19,456 bases of DNA from BM707 sp041592975 (GTDB taxonomy: Bacteria > Desulfobacterota > Desulfuromonadia > Desulfuromonadales > UBA2294). A program made the translations under genes and the position numbers. Of the stretch, positions 10,000 through 18,061 are shown one piece after another; within the stretch, counting starts at the first letter, position 1, and every line of letters begins with the position of its first letter. The notes under the pieces are model-generated. The model saw only the letters and a program-made list of their open reading frames with translations, was not told the DNA's origin and did not search any database. The stretch covers positions 1-19,456 of the forward strand of contig JBFHOZ010000025.1 of NCBI GenBank assembly GCA_041592975.1, written 5' to 3'.

Positions 10000-10953
10000 A
10001 TGTCCAAAAAATCATTCGCACTCTTTTTTGCCAGCCTCCTTTTGCTGTTACAGGCGGCAAACGCCGAGGTCGTCAGCAAGGTGGCGGCGGTGGTCAACGA
10101 TGCCATCATCACCACGCACCAGCTCGAGAAGGCGCTTCAGGAATCCCTCGCCGCCAACCCGGCGGCGGCAAGCCTCGGCGCCGCGGAAAAAGACAAGCTG
10201 CGCCGGCAGCTGCTCGATCAGATGATCGAGGAGCTGCTGGTCGAAGAGCGCGTCAAGCAGCTGCGGCTCAAGGTCGGCGACGAAGAGGTCGAGGCGGCCG
10301 TCGAGGATATCCAGCGGCAGAACAGCCTCACCCGCGAGCAGCTCAAGAGCGCCCTCGAGCAGCAGGGGATGGATTACGAGGTCTACCGCGAGAACCTGCG
10401 CAAGCAGATCCTGCGCTACAAGCTGATCGGAGTCGAAATCCGCAGCAAGGCCGAGGTGACCAGCGCCGAGGTGCGCGAGTACTACCGCGAGCATATCGAC
10501 GACTACCGCGAGCCCCCCTTCATGCACCTGAGCCGCCTGACTTTCCCGATTCCGGCCAGGGCCGACAGGGGAAAAATTGACGAGATCAGGCAGAAGGCGG
10601 TCGAGGCACGTGACCGACTGGCAAAGGGAGAGAGCATCAGCACCCTGATGATCGCCTACGCGACGGCGAACGTCGAAGGGGGGGACATGGGGAAATTTCA
10701 GGTCGGCGAGCTCTCGAGCCTCTTCGACCGGGCGGTGCGCGACCTGGAGACCGGTCAGGTCAGCGAGGTGGTCGAAACCCCGAATGCCCTGTTCATGTTC
10801 AGGATGGTCGAAAAAAGCAGCGGCGGGGAAAAGCCCTTCGAGGCAGTCAGCACGGACATCGAGCAGCTGCTGATGCAGCAGAAGCAGGAGCAGGCGTTCA
10901 AGGACTGGAACAGGGAGCTGCGCAAGAGCGCCTACATAGATATCCGCATTTAG
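10000..10953 (+). CDS. surA: SurA-like periplasmic chaperone with a degenerate parvulin domain
   Basis: This is a probable periplasmic chaperone for outer-membrane proteins, 317 residues. MSKKSFALFFASLLLLLQAA is a signal peptide with an ANA cleavage site after residue 22. The SurA N-terminal domain follows (EVVSKVAAVVNDAIITTHQLE is the classic opening), with QLLDQMIEELLVEERVKQL and DEEVEAAVEDI. One parvulin-like domain lies at about 172-272 (GGDMGKFQVGEL, FDRAVRDLETGQVSEVV). Where active parvulins have histidines, this protein shows Arg179 (HLSRLTF) and Phe265 (NALFMFRM), so it probably folds clients without proline isomerisation. E. coli SurA has two such domains; this one has one. An upstream TTG extension to 9841 crosses the promoter and hides the signal peptide, so it is rejected. 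In enterobacteria surA lies next to pdxA; here pdxA is the next gene on this strand. Confidence 0.85.
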   Translation: MSKKSFALFFASLLLLLQAANAEVVSKVAAVVNDAIITTHQLEKALQESLAANPAAASLGAAEKDKLRRQLLDQMIEELLVEERVKQLRLKVGDEEVEAAVEDIQRQNSLTREQLKSALEQQGMDYEVYRENLRKQILRYKLIGVEIRSKAEVTSAEVREYYREHIDDYREPPFMHLSRLTFPIPARADRGKIDEIRQKAVEARDRLAKGESISTLMIAYATANVEGGDMGKFQVGELSSLFDRAVRDLETGQVSEVVETPNALFMFRMVEKSSGGEKPFEAVSTDIEQLLMQQKQEQAFKDWNRELRKSAYIDIRI

Positions 10954-10999
10954 GATAGCGGCCCGCTTCCGGCACAGGATCGTTCGGATGCGACGAGCA

Positions 11000-11030
11000 A
11001 AGGGGGACAGAATTGAATTCTGTCCCCCTT
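11000..11030. repeat. Perfect 15-bp-arm palindrome (GGGGGACAGAATT type)
   Basis: AAGGGGGACAGAATT (11000-11014) and its exact reverse complement (11016-11030) flank a single central G. It stands in the 118-bp gap between the converging SurA-like and DUF4136-type genes. There is no T run on either side (GTTTATTATC on plus), so it is not a textbook terminator, although as RNA it could form a hairpin in either direction. The motif looks like a dispersed intergenic repeat seen in other genomes; this is from memory. Confidence 0.85.
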
Positions 11031-11071
11031 GTTTATTATCGACGGGTCGAAAGGTTGATGAAAACCGCCTG

Positions 11072-11638
11072 TCAGGGGGGGAATTGGTCGAGTATCCTGT
11101 GCACCGTCTCGTTCACCTGCTCGGTCATTTTTTCCGGCTTGGTATGGATGAAGACCTGCCGGGTCCCCTTCCCCCGCCAGAGGGTCGAGCCGTCGCGGCC
11201 GTCGAGGATGTCGATGACCAGCAGCCCCTCGTCGTAGTCGCTGTAGTCGCTCCCGGTGCTGACGCCGAAGGCGCCGTGCCGGCTGTAGCTGCCGAAGCCG
11301 AAGCCGATGCTGGTCTGGACGTTGTCGGAGCGGACCCGGCCGCGGATGGCGTACCGGTAGGCGACAAGAAAGTCGGCCCGGTCGCGGGAAACCTTGCGGT
11401 AGCCGCGGGCCGCCAGGGTCGCATCGATCGCCTCGCGGATGCGTACGTCGATCAGCGGGCTGTCGATGCGGATGTCGCCGGTCTTCTCCTGGGTATCGCT
11501 CTGCCAGGCGTAGGTTCTCAGGCCGGCGAGGCTCTGCGCCGACGTGTAGTCCTGGCTGACCTGGACGGTGGTGCAGCCGACGATGAAAAACAGCAGAATC
11601 AGCAGGACGATGCTGAAGGGATATGGACGTCGCATCAT
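11072..11638 (-). CDS. DUF4136-type lipoprotein
   Basis: This is a 188-residue predicted outer-envelope lipoprotein of unknown role. MMRRPYPFSIVLLILLFFIV is the signal peptide; the lipobox IVGC puts the lipidated residue at Cys22 (or 21 if the second ATG is used). The mature part has the DUF4136 layout: TVQVSQDYTSAQSLAGLRTY with the following AWQ, then SPLIDVRIREAIDATLAARGYRKV, ADFLVAYRYAI, a glycine-rich stretch (SIGFGFGSYSRHGAFGVSTG), and EGLLVIDILDGRDGSTLWRGKG near the end. The final helix (EKMTEQVNETVHRILDQFPP) is also typical. GAGG sits 7 nt before the first ATG. It is transcribed against its neighbours and so splits what may once have been a surA-pdxA run. Family assignment is by recalled pattern. 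Confidence 0.83.
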   Translation of the reverse strand: MMRRPYPFSIVLLILLFFIVGCTTVQVSQDYTSAQSLAGLRTYAWQSDTQEKTGDIRIDSPLIDVRIREAIDATLAARGYRKVSRDRADFLVAYRYAIRGRVRSDNVQTSIGFGFGSYSRHGAFGVSTGSDYSDYDEGLLVIDILDGRDGSTLWRGKGTRQVFIHTKPEKMTEQVNETVHRILDQFPP

Positions 11639-11662
11639 GTTCGCACCTCACTCCTCTATTAA

Positions 11663-11689
11663 ATAATACCATTGTTCCTTTCTTTGCAA
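11663..11689 (-). promoter_or_regulatory. Possible promoter of the DUF4136-type lipoprotein gene
   Basis: On the minus strand TTGCAA (11689-11684, 4 of 6) is followed, after a short 15-bp spacer, by TATTAT (11668-11663, 5 of 6) in an AT-rich stretch. It lies 25 bp upstream of the ATG at 11638. The spacer is shorter than ideal. Confidence 0.4.
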
Positions 11690-11719
11690 GGGGGGGCAAA
11701 AGCGCGTGAGCGTTTTTAA

Positions 11720-11749
11720 TTGTGGGGCGAGAAGGCGACAGGCTATACT
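11720..11749 (+). promoter_or_regulatory. Possible sigma-70 promoter of pdxA
   Basis: TATACT (11744-11749, 5 of 6) is a good -10 box, 25 bp before the pdxA ATG. TTGTGG (11720-11725) with an 18-bp spacer is a weak -35 box. An upstream TTTTTAATT run may help as an AT-rich element. Confidence 0.45.
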
Positions 11750-11773
11750 TCAGTTTTGCGCTTCGGAGACGTG

Positions 11774-12778
11774 ATGAAAAAGCCGCTGATCATCACCATG
11801 GGTGACCCGACCGGGATCGGCCCGGAAATTATCGTCAGGGCCTGGCTGGAGGGGGAGCTCGAGACCTTCGCGTGTCCGCTGCTGGTCGCCGGGGATGCGG
11901 GCGTCCTGCAGAAGGCCGCCCGGCTGTACGACGTCCGGGCGGAGATCGGCGACGGCGTCCTGACGGCCGGCAAAAAAAGGCTGGCGGTGAAGAGCCTCAC
12001 CGGGCTTGCGGCGCAAGGGCTCGCCTACGGTCATCCGGATCAGGCCTGCGGGCGGGCGATGGCCGCCTACATCGACTGGGCCGTCGAACAGTGCCTCGCC
12101 GGGCGGGCGGGCGGCATGGTGACGGCGCCGATCAGCAAGAGGGCGATCAACGCCGCCGGCATCGCCTTCCCCGGGCATACCGAGCTGCTCGCCGAGCGCT
12201 GCGGCGTCGACAGGGTGGTGATGATGCTCGCCGGCGAGAAGCTGAAGGTCTGCCTGGCGACCACCCACCTGCCGCTCGACGCGGTCGCCGCGGCGCTCAC
12301 GACAGACGGAATTCTCGAGACCGTCCGCATCACCGATACGGCGCTGCGGCGCCGTTTTGGCATTCCCCGTCCCCGGCTGGCGGTGCTCGGGCTCAATCCG
12401 CACGCCGGCGAGGCGGGGCTGTTCGGCGATCAGGAGAAGCGGATCATCGCGCCGGCGATCGAGCAGGCCCGCTTCGAGGGGATCGCGGCGACCGGGCCGC
12501 ACAGCGCCGACACCCTATTCCATTTCGCCGTCGCCGGACACTACGACGCCGTCGTCTGCATGTACCACGACCAGGGGCTGATCCCGCTCAAGCTGCTGCA
12601 CTTCGAGGACGGCGTCAACGTCACCCTCGGCCTGCCGATCGTCCGCACCTCGGTCGATCACGGCACCGCCTACGACCTCGCCGGCACCGGCAAGGCGAGC
12701 TGCGCCAGCCTGGTGGCGGCGATCCGGATGGCGGAAGAAATGATAAACGCTGAAAGCCTTAACGCAAAGGCGCAATGA
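11774..12778 (+). CDS. pdxA: 4-hydroxythreonine-4-phosphate dehydrogenase PdxA
   Basis: PdxA is a cytoplasmic NAD-dependent enzyme. It oxidises 4-phosphohydroxy-threonine, and the product condenses with deoxyxylulose phosphate (PdxJ) in pyridoxal phosphate synthesis. The protein is 334 residues. The N-terminal ITMGDPTGIGPEII is the family signature. Metal ligands fit His165 (ATTHLPLDAV), His210 (GLNPHAGEAG) and His265 (MYHDQGLIPLK). His135-Thr136 (GHTELLAERCG) binds substrate phosphate, and RTSVDHGTAYDLAGTGKA closes the active site. The ATG at 11774 has GGAG 5 nt upstream; a longer frame back to 11720 lacks a start signal. The last residues (SLNAKAQ) are encoded by one arm of an inverted repeat (see the entry at 12761). 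pdxJ is not in the window. Confidence 0.96.
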   Translation: MKKPLIITMGDPTGIGPEIIVRAWLEGELETFACPLLVAGDAGVLQKAARLYDVRAEIGDGVLTAGKKRLAVKSLTGLAAQGLAYGHPDQACGRAMAAYIDWAVEQCLAGRAGGMVTAPISKRAINAAGIAFPGHTELLAERCGVDRVVMMLAGEKLKVCLATTHLPLDAVAAALTTDGILETVRITDTALRRRFGIPRPRLAVLGLNPHAGEAGLFGDQEKRIIAPAIEQARFEGIAATGPHSADTLFHFAVAGHYDAVVCMYHDQGLIPLKLLHFEDGVNVTLGLPIVRTSVDHGTAYDLAGTGKASCASLVAAIRMAEEMINAESLNAKAQ

Positions 12779-12839
12779 CGCAAAGAATACCTTAAAGGCG
12801 TTTGAATTTAATCCTGAACTGATTTTGCGTCTTTGCGTT
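12761..12839. repeat. Imperfect inverted repeat AACGCAAAGRCGCAA at the pdxA/uvrA junction
   Basis: AACGCAAAGGCGCAA (12761-12775) and the reverse complement of TTGCGTCTTTGCGTT (12825-12839) match at 14 of 15 positions, about 49 bp apart. The left copy is followed by a further ACGCAAAG (12778-12785). The left arm codes for the last five residues of PdxA and abuts its TGA. The right arm ends 15 bp before the uvrA ATG. The ACGCAAAG core resembles a dispersed intergenic repeat known to me from related genomes. In mRNA the arms could pair into a long hairpin. Confidence 0.75.
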
Positions 12840-12854
12840 GAAAAGAATTTAATC

Positions 12855-15665
<2,811 letters not shown>

Positions 15666-15676
15666 ACCCCGCGGCC

Positions 15677-15732
15677 GCCGTGCCAGCCGGACGCTGCCGG
15701 GTGACACTTTTGTGTCAGGCGCACGGCTTTTT
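15677..15732 (+). terminator. Terminator after uvrA, with an inner hairpin
   Basis: GCCGTGC (15677-15683) pairs with GCACGGC (15721-15727), immediately followed by TTTTT (15728-15732). Inside the loop is a second hairpin, TGACAC-TTTT-GTGTCA (15702-15717). The outer stem plus T run fits an intrinsic terminator of branched form. The inner dyad alone could also be a protein-binding site. Confidence 0.6.
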
Positions 15733-15837
15733 AACCATGTCAACCAATCCGGACGGCACCCGGTTTTTCTGCCGCTGAAATCTGCGGCGATGGTCCCGTC
15801 GGCCAGCGACGCGACGCTCTTTACCTAACCGGCTGAT

Positions 15838-15886
15838 ATGACAGGGGATGACAGGCCGGTCCCGGAATGTGCCGCGGCTGTTCCGG
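15838..15886. promoter_or_regulatory. Candidate upstream activator sites for the sigma-54 promoter
   Basis: This lies within the 318-bp gap after uvrA (15666-15983), in which I see no gene. ATGACAGG occurs twice with a 10-bp period (15838-15845 and 15848-15855). A dyad follows: CCGGAA (15862-15867), the self-complementary GCCGCGGC (15871-15878), then TTCCGG (15881-15886). These sit about 70-120 bp upstream of the predicted start near 15958, where enhancer-binding proteins of sigma-54 promoters usually bind. The activator is unknown, and no gene for one is in the window. Confidence 0.4.
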
Positions 15887-15932
15887 CAGAGATGCTTTCT
15901 TCAGAGTAAAAACAACGACAAATCGGATACTT

Positions 15933-15948
15933 TGGCATGGCGCTTGCT
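15933..15948 (+). promoter_or_regulatory. Sigma-54 (RpoN) promoter of the PEGA-type lipoprotein gene
   Basis: TGGCAT (15933-15938), five bases, then TTGCT (15944-15948) matches the -24/-12 consensus TGGCAC-N5-TTGCW at all but one position, with the invariant GG and GC correctly spaced. The predicted start is near 15958, 26 bp before the lipoprotein ATG. The whole element is in a non-coding gap and in the right orientation. Confidence 0.72.
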
Positions 15949-15983
15949 CTTGCTATGACGGCAGGAGGAGAACGGAGCGATTC

Positions 15984-16388
15984 ATGCCGATGCGATTTTT
16001 TGCCATCCTGATCACCCTGGCCCTGCTGGTCACGACCGGTTGCGCCAGGAAAACGATGATCCTCTCCGAGCCGCCGGGCGCCAGGGTGCTGGTCGACGGC
16101 CGGGAGGTCTGCGTCACCCCGTGCAGCTACGACTACAAGACCGGCAGCCGGGGGGCGACCTACCAGATTGTCGTCGAGCGGGATGGCTACGACCCGGTGC
16201 TGTACGAGATGAAGGCCGACGAGGTCGACCGGGAGGCGCGCTCGTCCCTCTGGACGGCCGGGCTGATGATCCCCGGCGGCTCGCTGCTGTGGGTCGGATC
16301 GCTGTTCACCAACAAACTGAAGGAGAGCTACCGCTTCGTTCTTCGCGAGGAGGCCCCGATCGTGGCGCTGCATGCCTCCGCCGAATAA
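15984..16388 (+). CDS. PEGA-type small lipoprotein
   Basis: This is a 134-residue predicted lipoprotein. MPMRFFAILITLALLVTTGC ends in a lipobox with Cys20. The next part (about 27-72) fits a PEGA-type domain: LSEPPGARVLVDGREVCVTP with PCSYDYKTG, ending in ERDGYDPV. These small beta domains are common on bacterial envelope proteins; the two cysteines around VTP (Cys43, Cys47) could form a disulfide. A hydrophobic stretch near 88-108 (LWTAGLMIPGGSLLWVGSLF) may insert in the membrane. GGAG at 15974-15977 is 6 nt before the ATG. The gene stands alone between a uvrA terminator and a strong bidirectional terminator, and is apparently driven by sigma-54. The function is unknown; the PEGA assignment is by pattern. 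Confidence 0.8.
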   Translation: MPMRFFAILITLALLVTTGCARKTMILSEPPGARVLVDGREVCVTPCSYDYKTGSRGATYQIVVERDGYDPVLYEMKADEVDREARSSLWTAGLMIPGGSLLWVGSLFTNKLKESYRFVLREEAPIVALHASAE

Positions 16389-16410
16389 CCCGGGGCGGGT
16401 GATGGACAAT

Positions 16411-16443
16411 AAAAAGGGGACCGTAGATACGGTCCCCTTTTTT
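16411..16443. terminator. Bidirectional intrinsic terminator
   Basis: AAAAAGGGGACCGTA (16411-16425) and its exact complement (16428-16442) form a 15-bp stem around GA. A-run on one side and T-run on the other make it work in both directions. It lies between the converging PEGA-type gene and the tandem-half protein gene. Confidence 0.92.
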
Positions 16444-16465
16444 CGTGCCGGAATGTGACGCGATG

Positions 16466-16921
16466 CTATTTACGGTCGGCGATCTCGACGATCACCCGGG
16501 GGTTCACCAGGTAGTGTTCGCCGGCGCCGCAGTCGAGGGGGAAATAGCCGGGGTGGCTGTTCATGAAGTCGAGCAGCCTCCCCTTCCCCTCGGGGGTTTC
16601 GAGCACGGTCCTGCCGTCGAGGACCTTGCCGTTGACGAAAGTGATCGAGACGTCGATCGCTTCGCCGAATCCCGGCTGCTCGTCCTCCCCCGGCTGGTGC
16701 CGGACGTGGCTGATCTGCTTCTTGTTGAGCAGCATGAAGGCGTTGTCCTCGCGCAAGAAGGGGACGAACGGCTCCGGCTCGTGCAGCAGTTCGGTCAGGG
16801 TCTGCGCACCGCTGCGGGTGGATGAGAAGGGGCTGAGGAACAGGACCCCCTGACGGACCTGGCCGTCGACCAGGTAGATGGTGACTTCGGCCTTCTTTTT
16901 TTCGACCTGGTATTCGCTCAT
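16466..16921 (-). CDS. Unrecognised protein with two similar halves
   Basis: This is a 151-residue soluble protein with no signal peptide or membrane segment. Residues 11-75 and 88-149 look like copies of one domain. The first has AEVTIYLVDGQVRQG, then LTELL, FVPF, AFMLLNKKQI. The second has IDVSITFVNGKVLDG, then LLDFM, YFPL, HYLVNPRVIV. The repeated pattern (hydrophobic strand, [DN]G turn, strand, Leu-rich stretch, F-P, [FY]-L-[LV]-N-x3-[IV]) suggests small beta-barrel domains; a DUF6812-like or Sm-like fold is possible, but I cannot confirm it. The frame remains open upstream to 17701, but that part is the shadow of rubrerythrin on the other strand. The ATG at 16921 has no ribosome site, and a promoter may place the transcript start right at it. 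It diverges from rubrerythrin. Confidence 0.75.
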   Translation of the reverse strand: MSEYQVEKKKAEVTIYLVDGQVRQGVLFLSPFSSTRSGAQTLTELLHEPEPFVPFLREDNAFMLLNKKQISHVRHQPGEDEQPGFGEAIDVSITFVNGKVLDGRTVLETPEGKGRLLDFMNSHPGYFPLDCGAGEHYLVNPRVIVEIADRK

Positions 16922-16928
16922 GGCGAAC

Positions 16929-16957
16929 AGGATACGGTTTTTCGCCGGCAAAGGCAA
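16929..16957 (-). promoter_or_regulatory. Possible promoter giving a leaderless transcript
   Basis: On the minus strand TTGCCT (16957-16952, 4 of 6), a 17-bp spacer and TATCCT (16934-16929, 4 of 6) end exactly 7 nt before the ATG at 16921. Transcription would then start at or next to the start codon, which would explain the missing Shine-Dalgarno site. Confidence 0.4.
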
Positions 16958-16984
16958 GCGCGACGAGCAGGGGCGCGACAGCCA

Positions 16985-17012
16985 TTGACACCGGCGGTCG
17001 AATTGATAAACT
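16985..17012 (+). promoter_or_regulatory. Sigma-70 promoter of the rubrerythrin gene
   Basis: TTGACA (16985-16990, perfect), a 16-bp spacer and TAAACT (17007-17012, 4 of 6) lie about 50 bp before the rubrerythrin ATG. GATAAA overlaps the -10 box as an alternative. No clear operator is seen. Confidence 0.6.
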
Positions 17013-17065
17013 GTGTCGAATTGAGCGGCAACTGCCACAATCCAAATCGCTGTAAGGAGAAGAAT

Positions 17066-17575
17066 ATGGCTGACATGAAAGGGAGCAAAACCGAAAAGGG
17101 GTTGATGGAAGCGTTTGCCGGCGAGTCGCAGGCCAATCGCAAGTACCTGGCCTTCGCCGAACAGGCCGACAAGGATGGATTCGCCCAGGTGGCCAAGCTG
17201 TTCCGCGCCGCCGCGGCCGCCGAAACCATCCATGCCCACGCGCATCTGCGGGCCGCCGGCAAGATCGGCAGCACCGAGGAGAACCTCAAGGAGGCGATCG
17301 AGGGGGAGACCCACGAGTTCACCAGCATGTACCCGGCGATGATCACCGATGCCAAAGCCGAAGGGTTCACGACCGCCGAGCGGAGCTTCTCCTTCGCCAA
17401 CGAGGTCGAGAAGATCCACGCCGCCCTCTACAAGAAGGCGCTGCAGAACCTCGGCGGCAACGGATCCGTCGACTACTATGTCTGCCCGGTCTGCGGCAAC
17501 ACCGTCGAGGGGAAACCGGGGAGCGACTGCGCCATCTGCGGCGTCAAGGCGGCGATGTTCAGGAAGGTCGACTGA
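17066..17575 (+). CDS. rbr: Rubrerythrin
   Basis: Rubrerythrin is a cytoplasmic non-haem iron protein that reduces hydrogen peroxide in anaerobes, taking electrons through its own rubredoxin domain. It is 169 residues, the short form. The four-helix ferritin-like domain supplies diiron ligands: Glu20 (AFAGESQAN), Glu53 and His56 (AAETIHAHAH), Glu81 and Glu84 (GETHEF), and Glu115 and His118 (EVEKIHAA). The C-terminal rubredoxin-like centre has Cys140, Cys143, Cys155 and Cys158 (YYVCPVCGN, DCAICGV). AAGGAGA at 17054-17060 sits 5 nt before the ATG; a longer frame to 16985 runs into the promoter. A strong terminator follows, so it is a single-gene transcript. It points to an anaerobic or microaerophilic life style. 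The symbol is the usual one. Confidence 0.96.
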   Translation: MADMKGSKTEKGLMEAFAGESQANRKYLAFAEQADKDGFAQVAKLFRAAAAAETIHAHAHLRAAGKIGSTEENLKEAIEGETHEFTSMYPAMITDAKAEGFTTAERSFSFANEVEKIHAALYKKALQNLGGNGSVDYYVCPVCGNTVEGKPGSDCAICGVKAAMFRKVD

Positions 17576-17598
17576 GCGGCAACGGGTCGTCTTCTCGG

Positions 17599-17626
17599 GC
17601 CGGGCCTTGAGGGGCCCGGCTTTTTT
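17599..17626 (+). terminator. Intrinsic terminator after rubrerythrin
   Basis: GCCGGGCC (17599-17606), loop TTGAGG, GGCCCGGC (17613-17620), then TTTTTT (17621-17626): a textbook hairpin and T run, 23 bp after the stop codon. Confidence 0.95.
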
Positions 17627-17628
17627 GT

Positions 17629-17658
17629 GTAACATAAATAATGTCAAGGGTTTATAGT
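17629..17658 (+). promoter_or_regulatory. Possible promoter of the multi-cysteine protein gene
   Basis: TATAGT (17653-17658, 5 of 6) is a good -10 box, 20 bp before the ATG at 17679. GTAACA (17629-17634, 4 of 6) with an 18-bp spacer could serve as -35. The gap here is AT-rich compared with its surroundings, and the strong terminator just upstream means a promoter is needed. Confidence 0.35.
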
Positions 17659-17678
17659 CGATAGACAGGGTGGTTGCC

Positions 17679-18008
17679 ATGGAAAAATGTCCGGTCTGCA
17701 AGGAAGAGAAGAAGGGGAAGCACTACTGCAGCGGCTGCCGCACGATGTTCGTCTGTCCGCAGCAGGCCTGCGGCACGGTCATCTTCAACCGCAAGGCCAG
17801 CGCCTGCCCGATGTGCGGGCTGCTCTTCGACGACTACATCGACCACCAGAAGATGTACCGCCAGTGCCCCAAGTGCAACCGGAAGCAGGGGCTCTCCGAT
17901 CCGCAGTGCCGCTACTGCAAGTACTGGTTCAACTGCCCGAGCTGCGGTCACAAGGTCCCTTCGACCAGCATGCTCACCTGCCCGCGCTGCGCGGCATCGT
18001 TGCGATGA
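17679..18008 (+). CDS. Small protein with four predicted zinc ribbons (16 cysteines)
   Basis: This 109-residue cytoplasmic protein has 16 cysteines in eight pairs: 4/7, 17/20, 26/31, 43/46, 63/66, 77/80, 86/89 and 101/104. All pairs are CxxC except 26/31, which is CPQQAC. Taken two pairs at a time they would build four zinc ribbons in a row (CPVC with CSGC, CPQQAC with CPMC, CPKC with CRYC, CPSC with CPRC). I do not recognise a named family, and there is no enzyme motif. Such proteins usually bind nucleic acid or other proteins. A GTG at 17670 is in frame, but the ATG at 17679 has AGGGTGG at 17667-17673 ahead of it. It follows rubrerythrin after a terminator, and cardiolipin synthase starts 53 bp later, perhaps on the same transcript. 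Confidence 0.82.
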   Translation: MEKCPVCKEEKKGKHYCSGCRTMFVCPQQACGTVIFNRKASACPMCGLLFDDYIDHQKMYRQCPKCNRKQGLSDPQCRYCKYWFNCPSCGHKVPSTSMLTCPRCAASLR

Positions 18009-18061
18009 AATAGGGCGGCGGCATCCGTGCCGGCCGGCTTTTGCTTCGGGAGGAATATCCT

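Noticed and set aside
10950..11699. 249-codon minus-strand frame overlapping the DUF4136-type lipoprotein gene in another frame
   Set aside because: It runs through the palindrome and lacks motifs, while the lipoprotein frame has a signal peptide, lipobox and ribosome site.
16922..17701. N-terminal extension of the tandem-half protein to 411 residues
   Set aside because: The extra part is exactly opposite rubrerythrin and its promoter and is a coding shadow.
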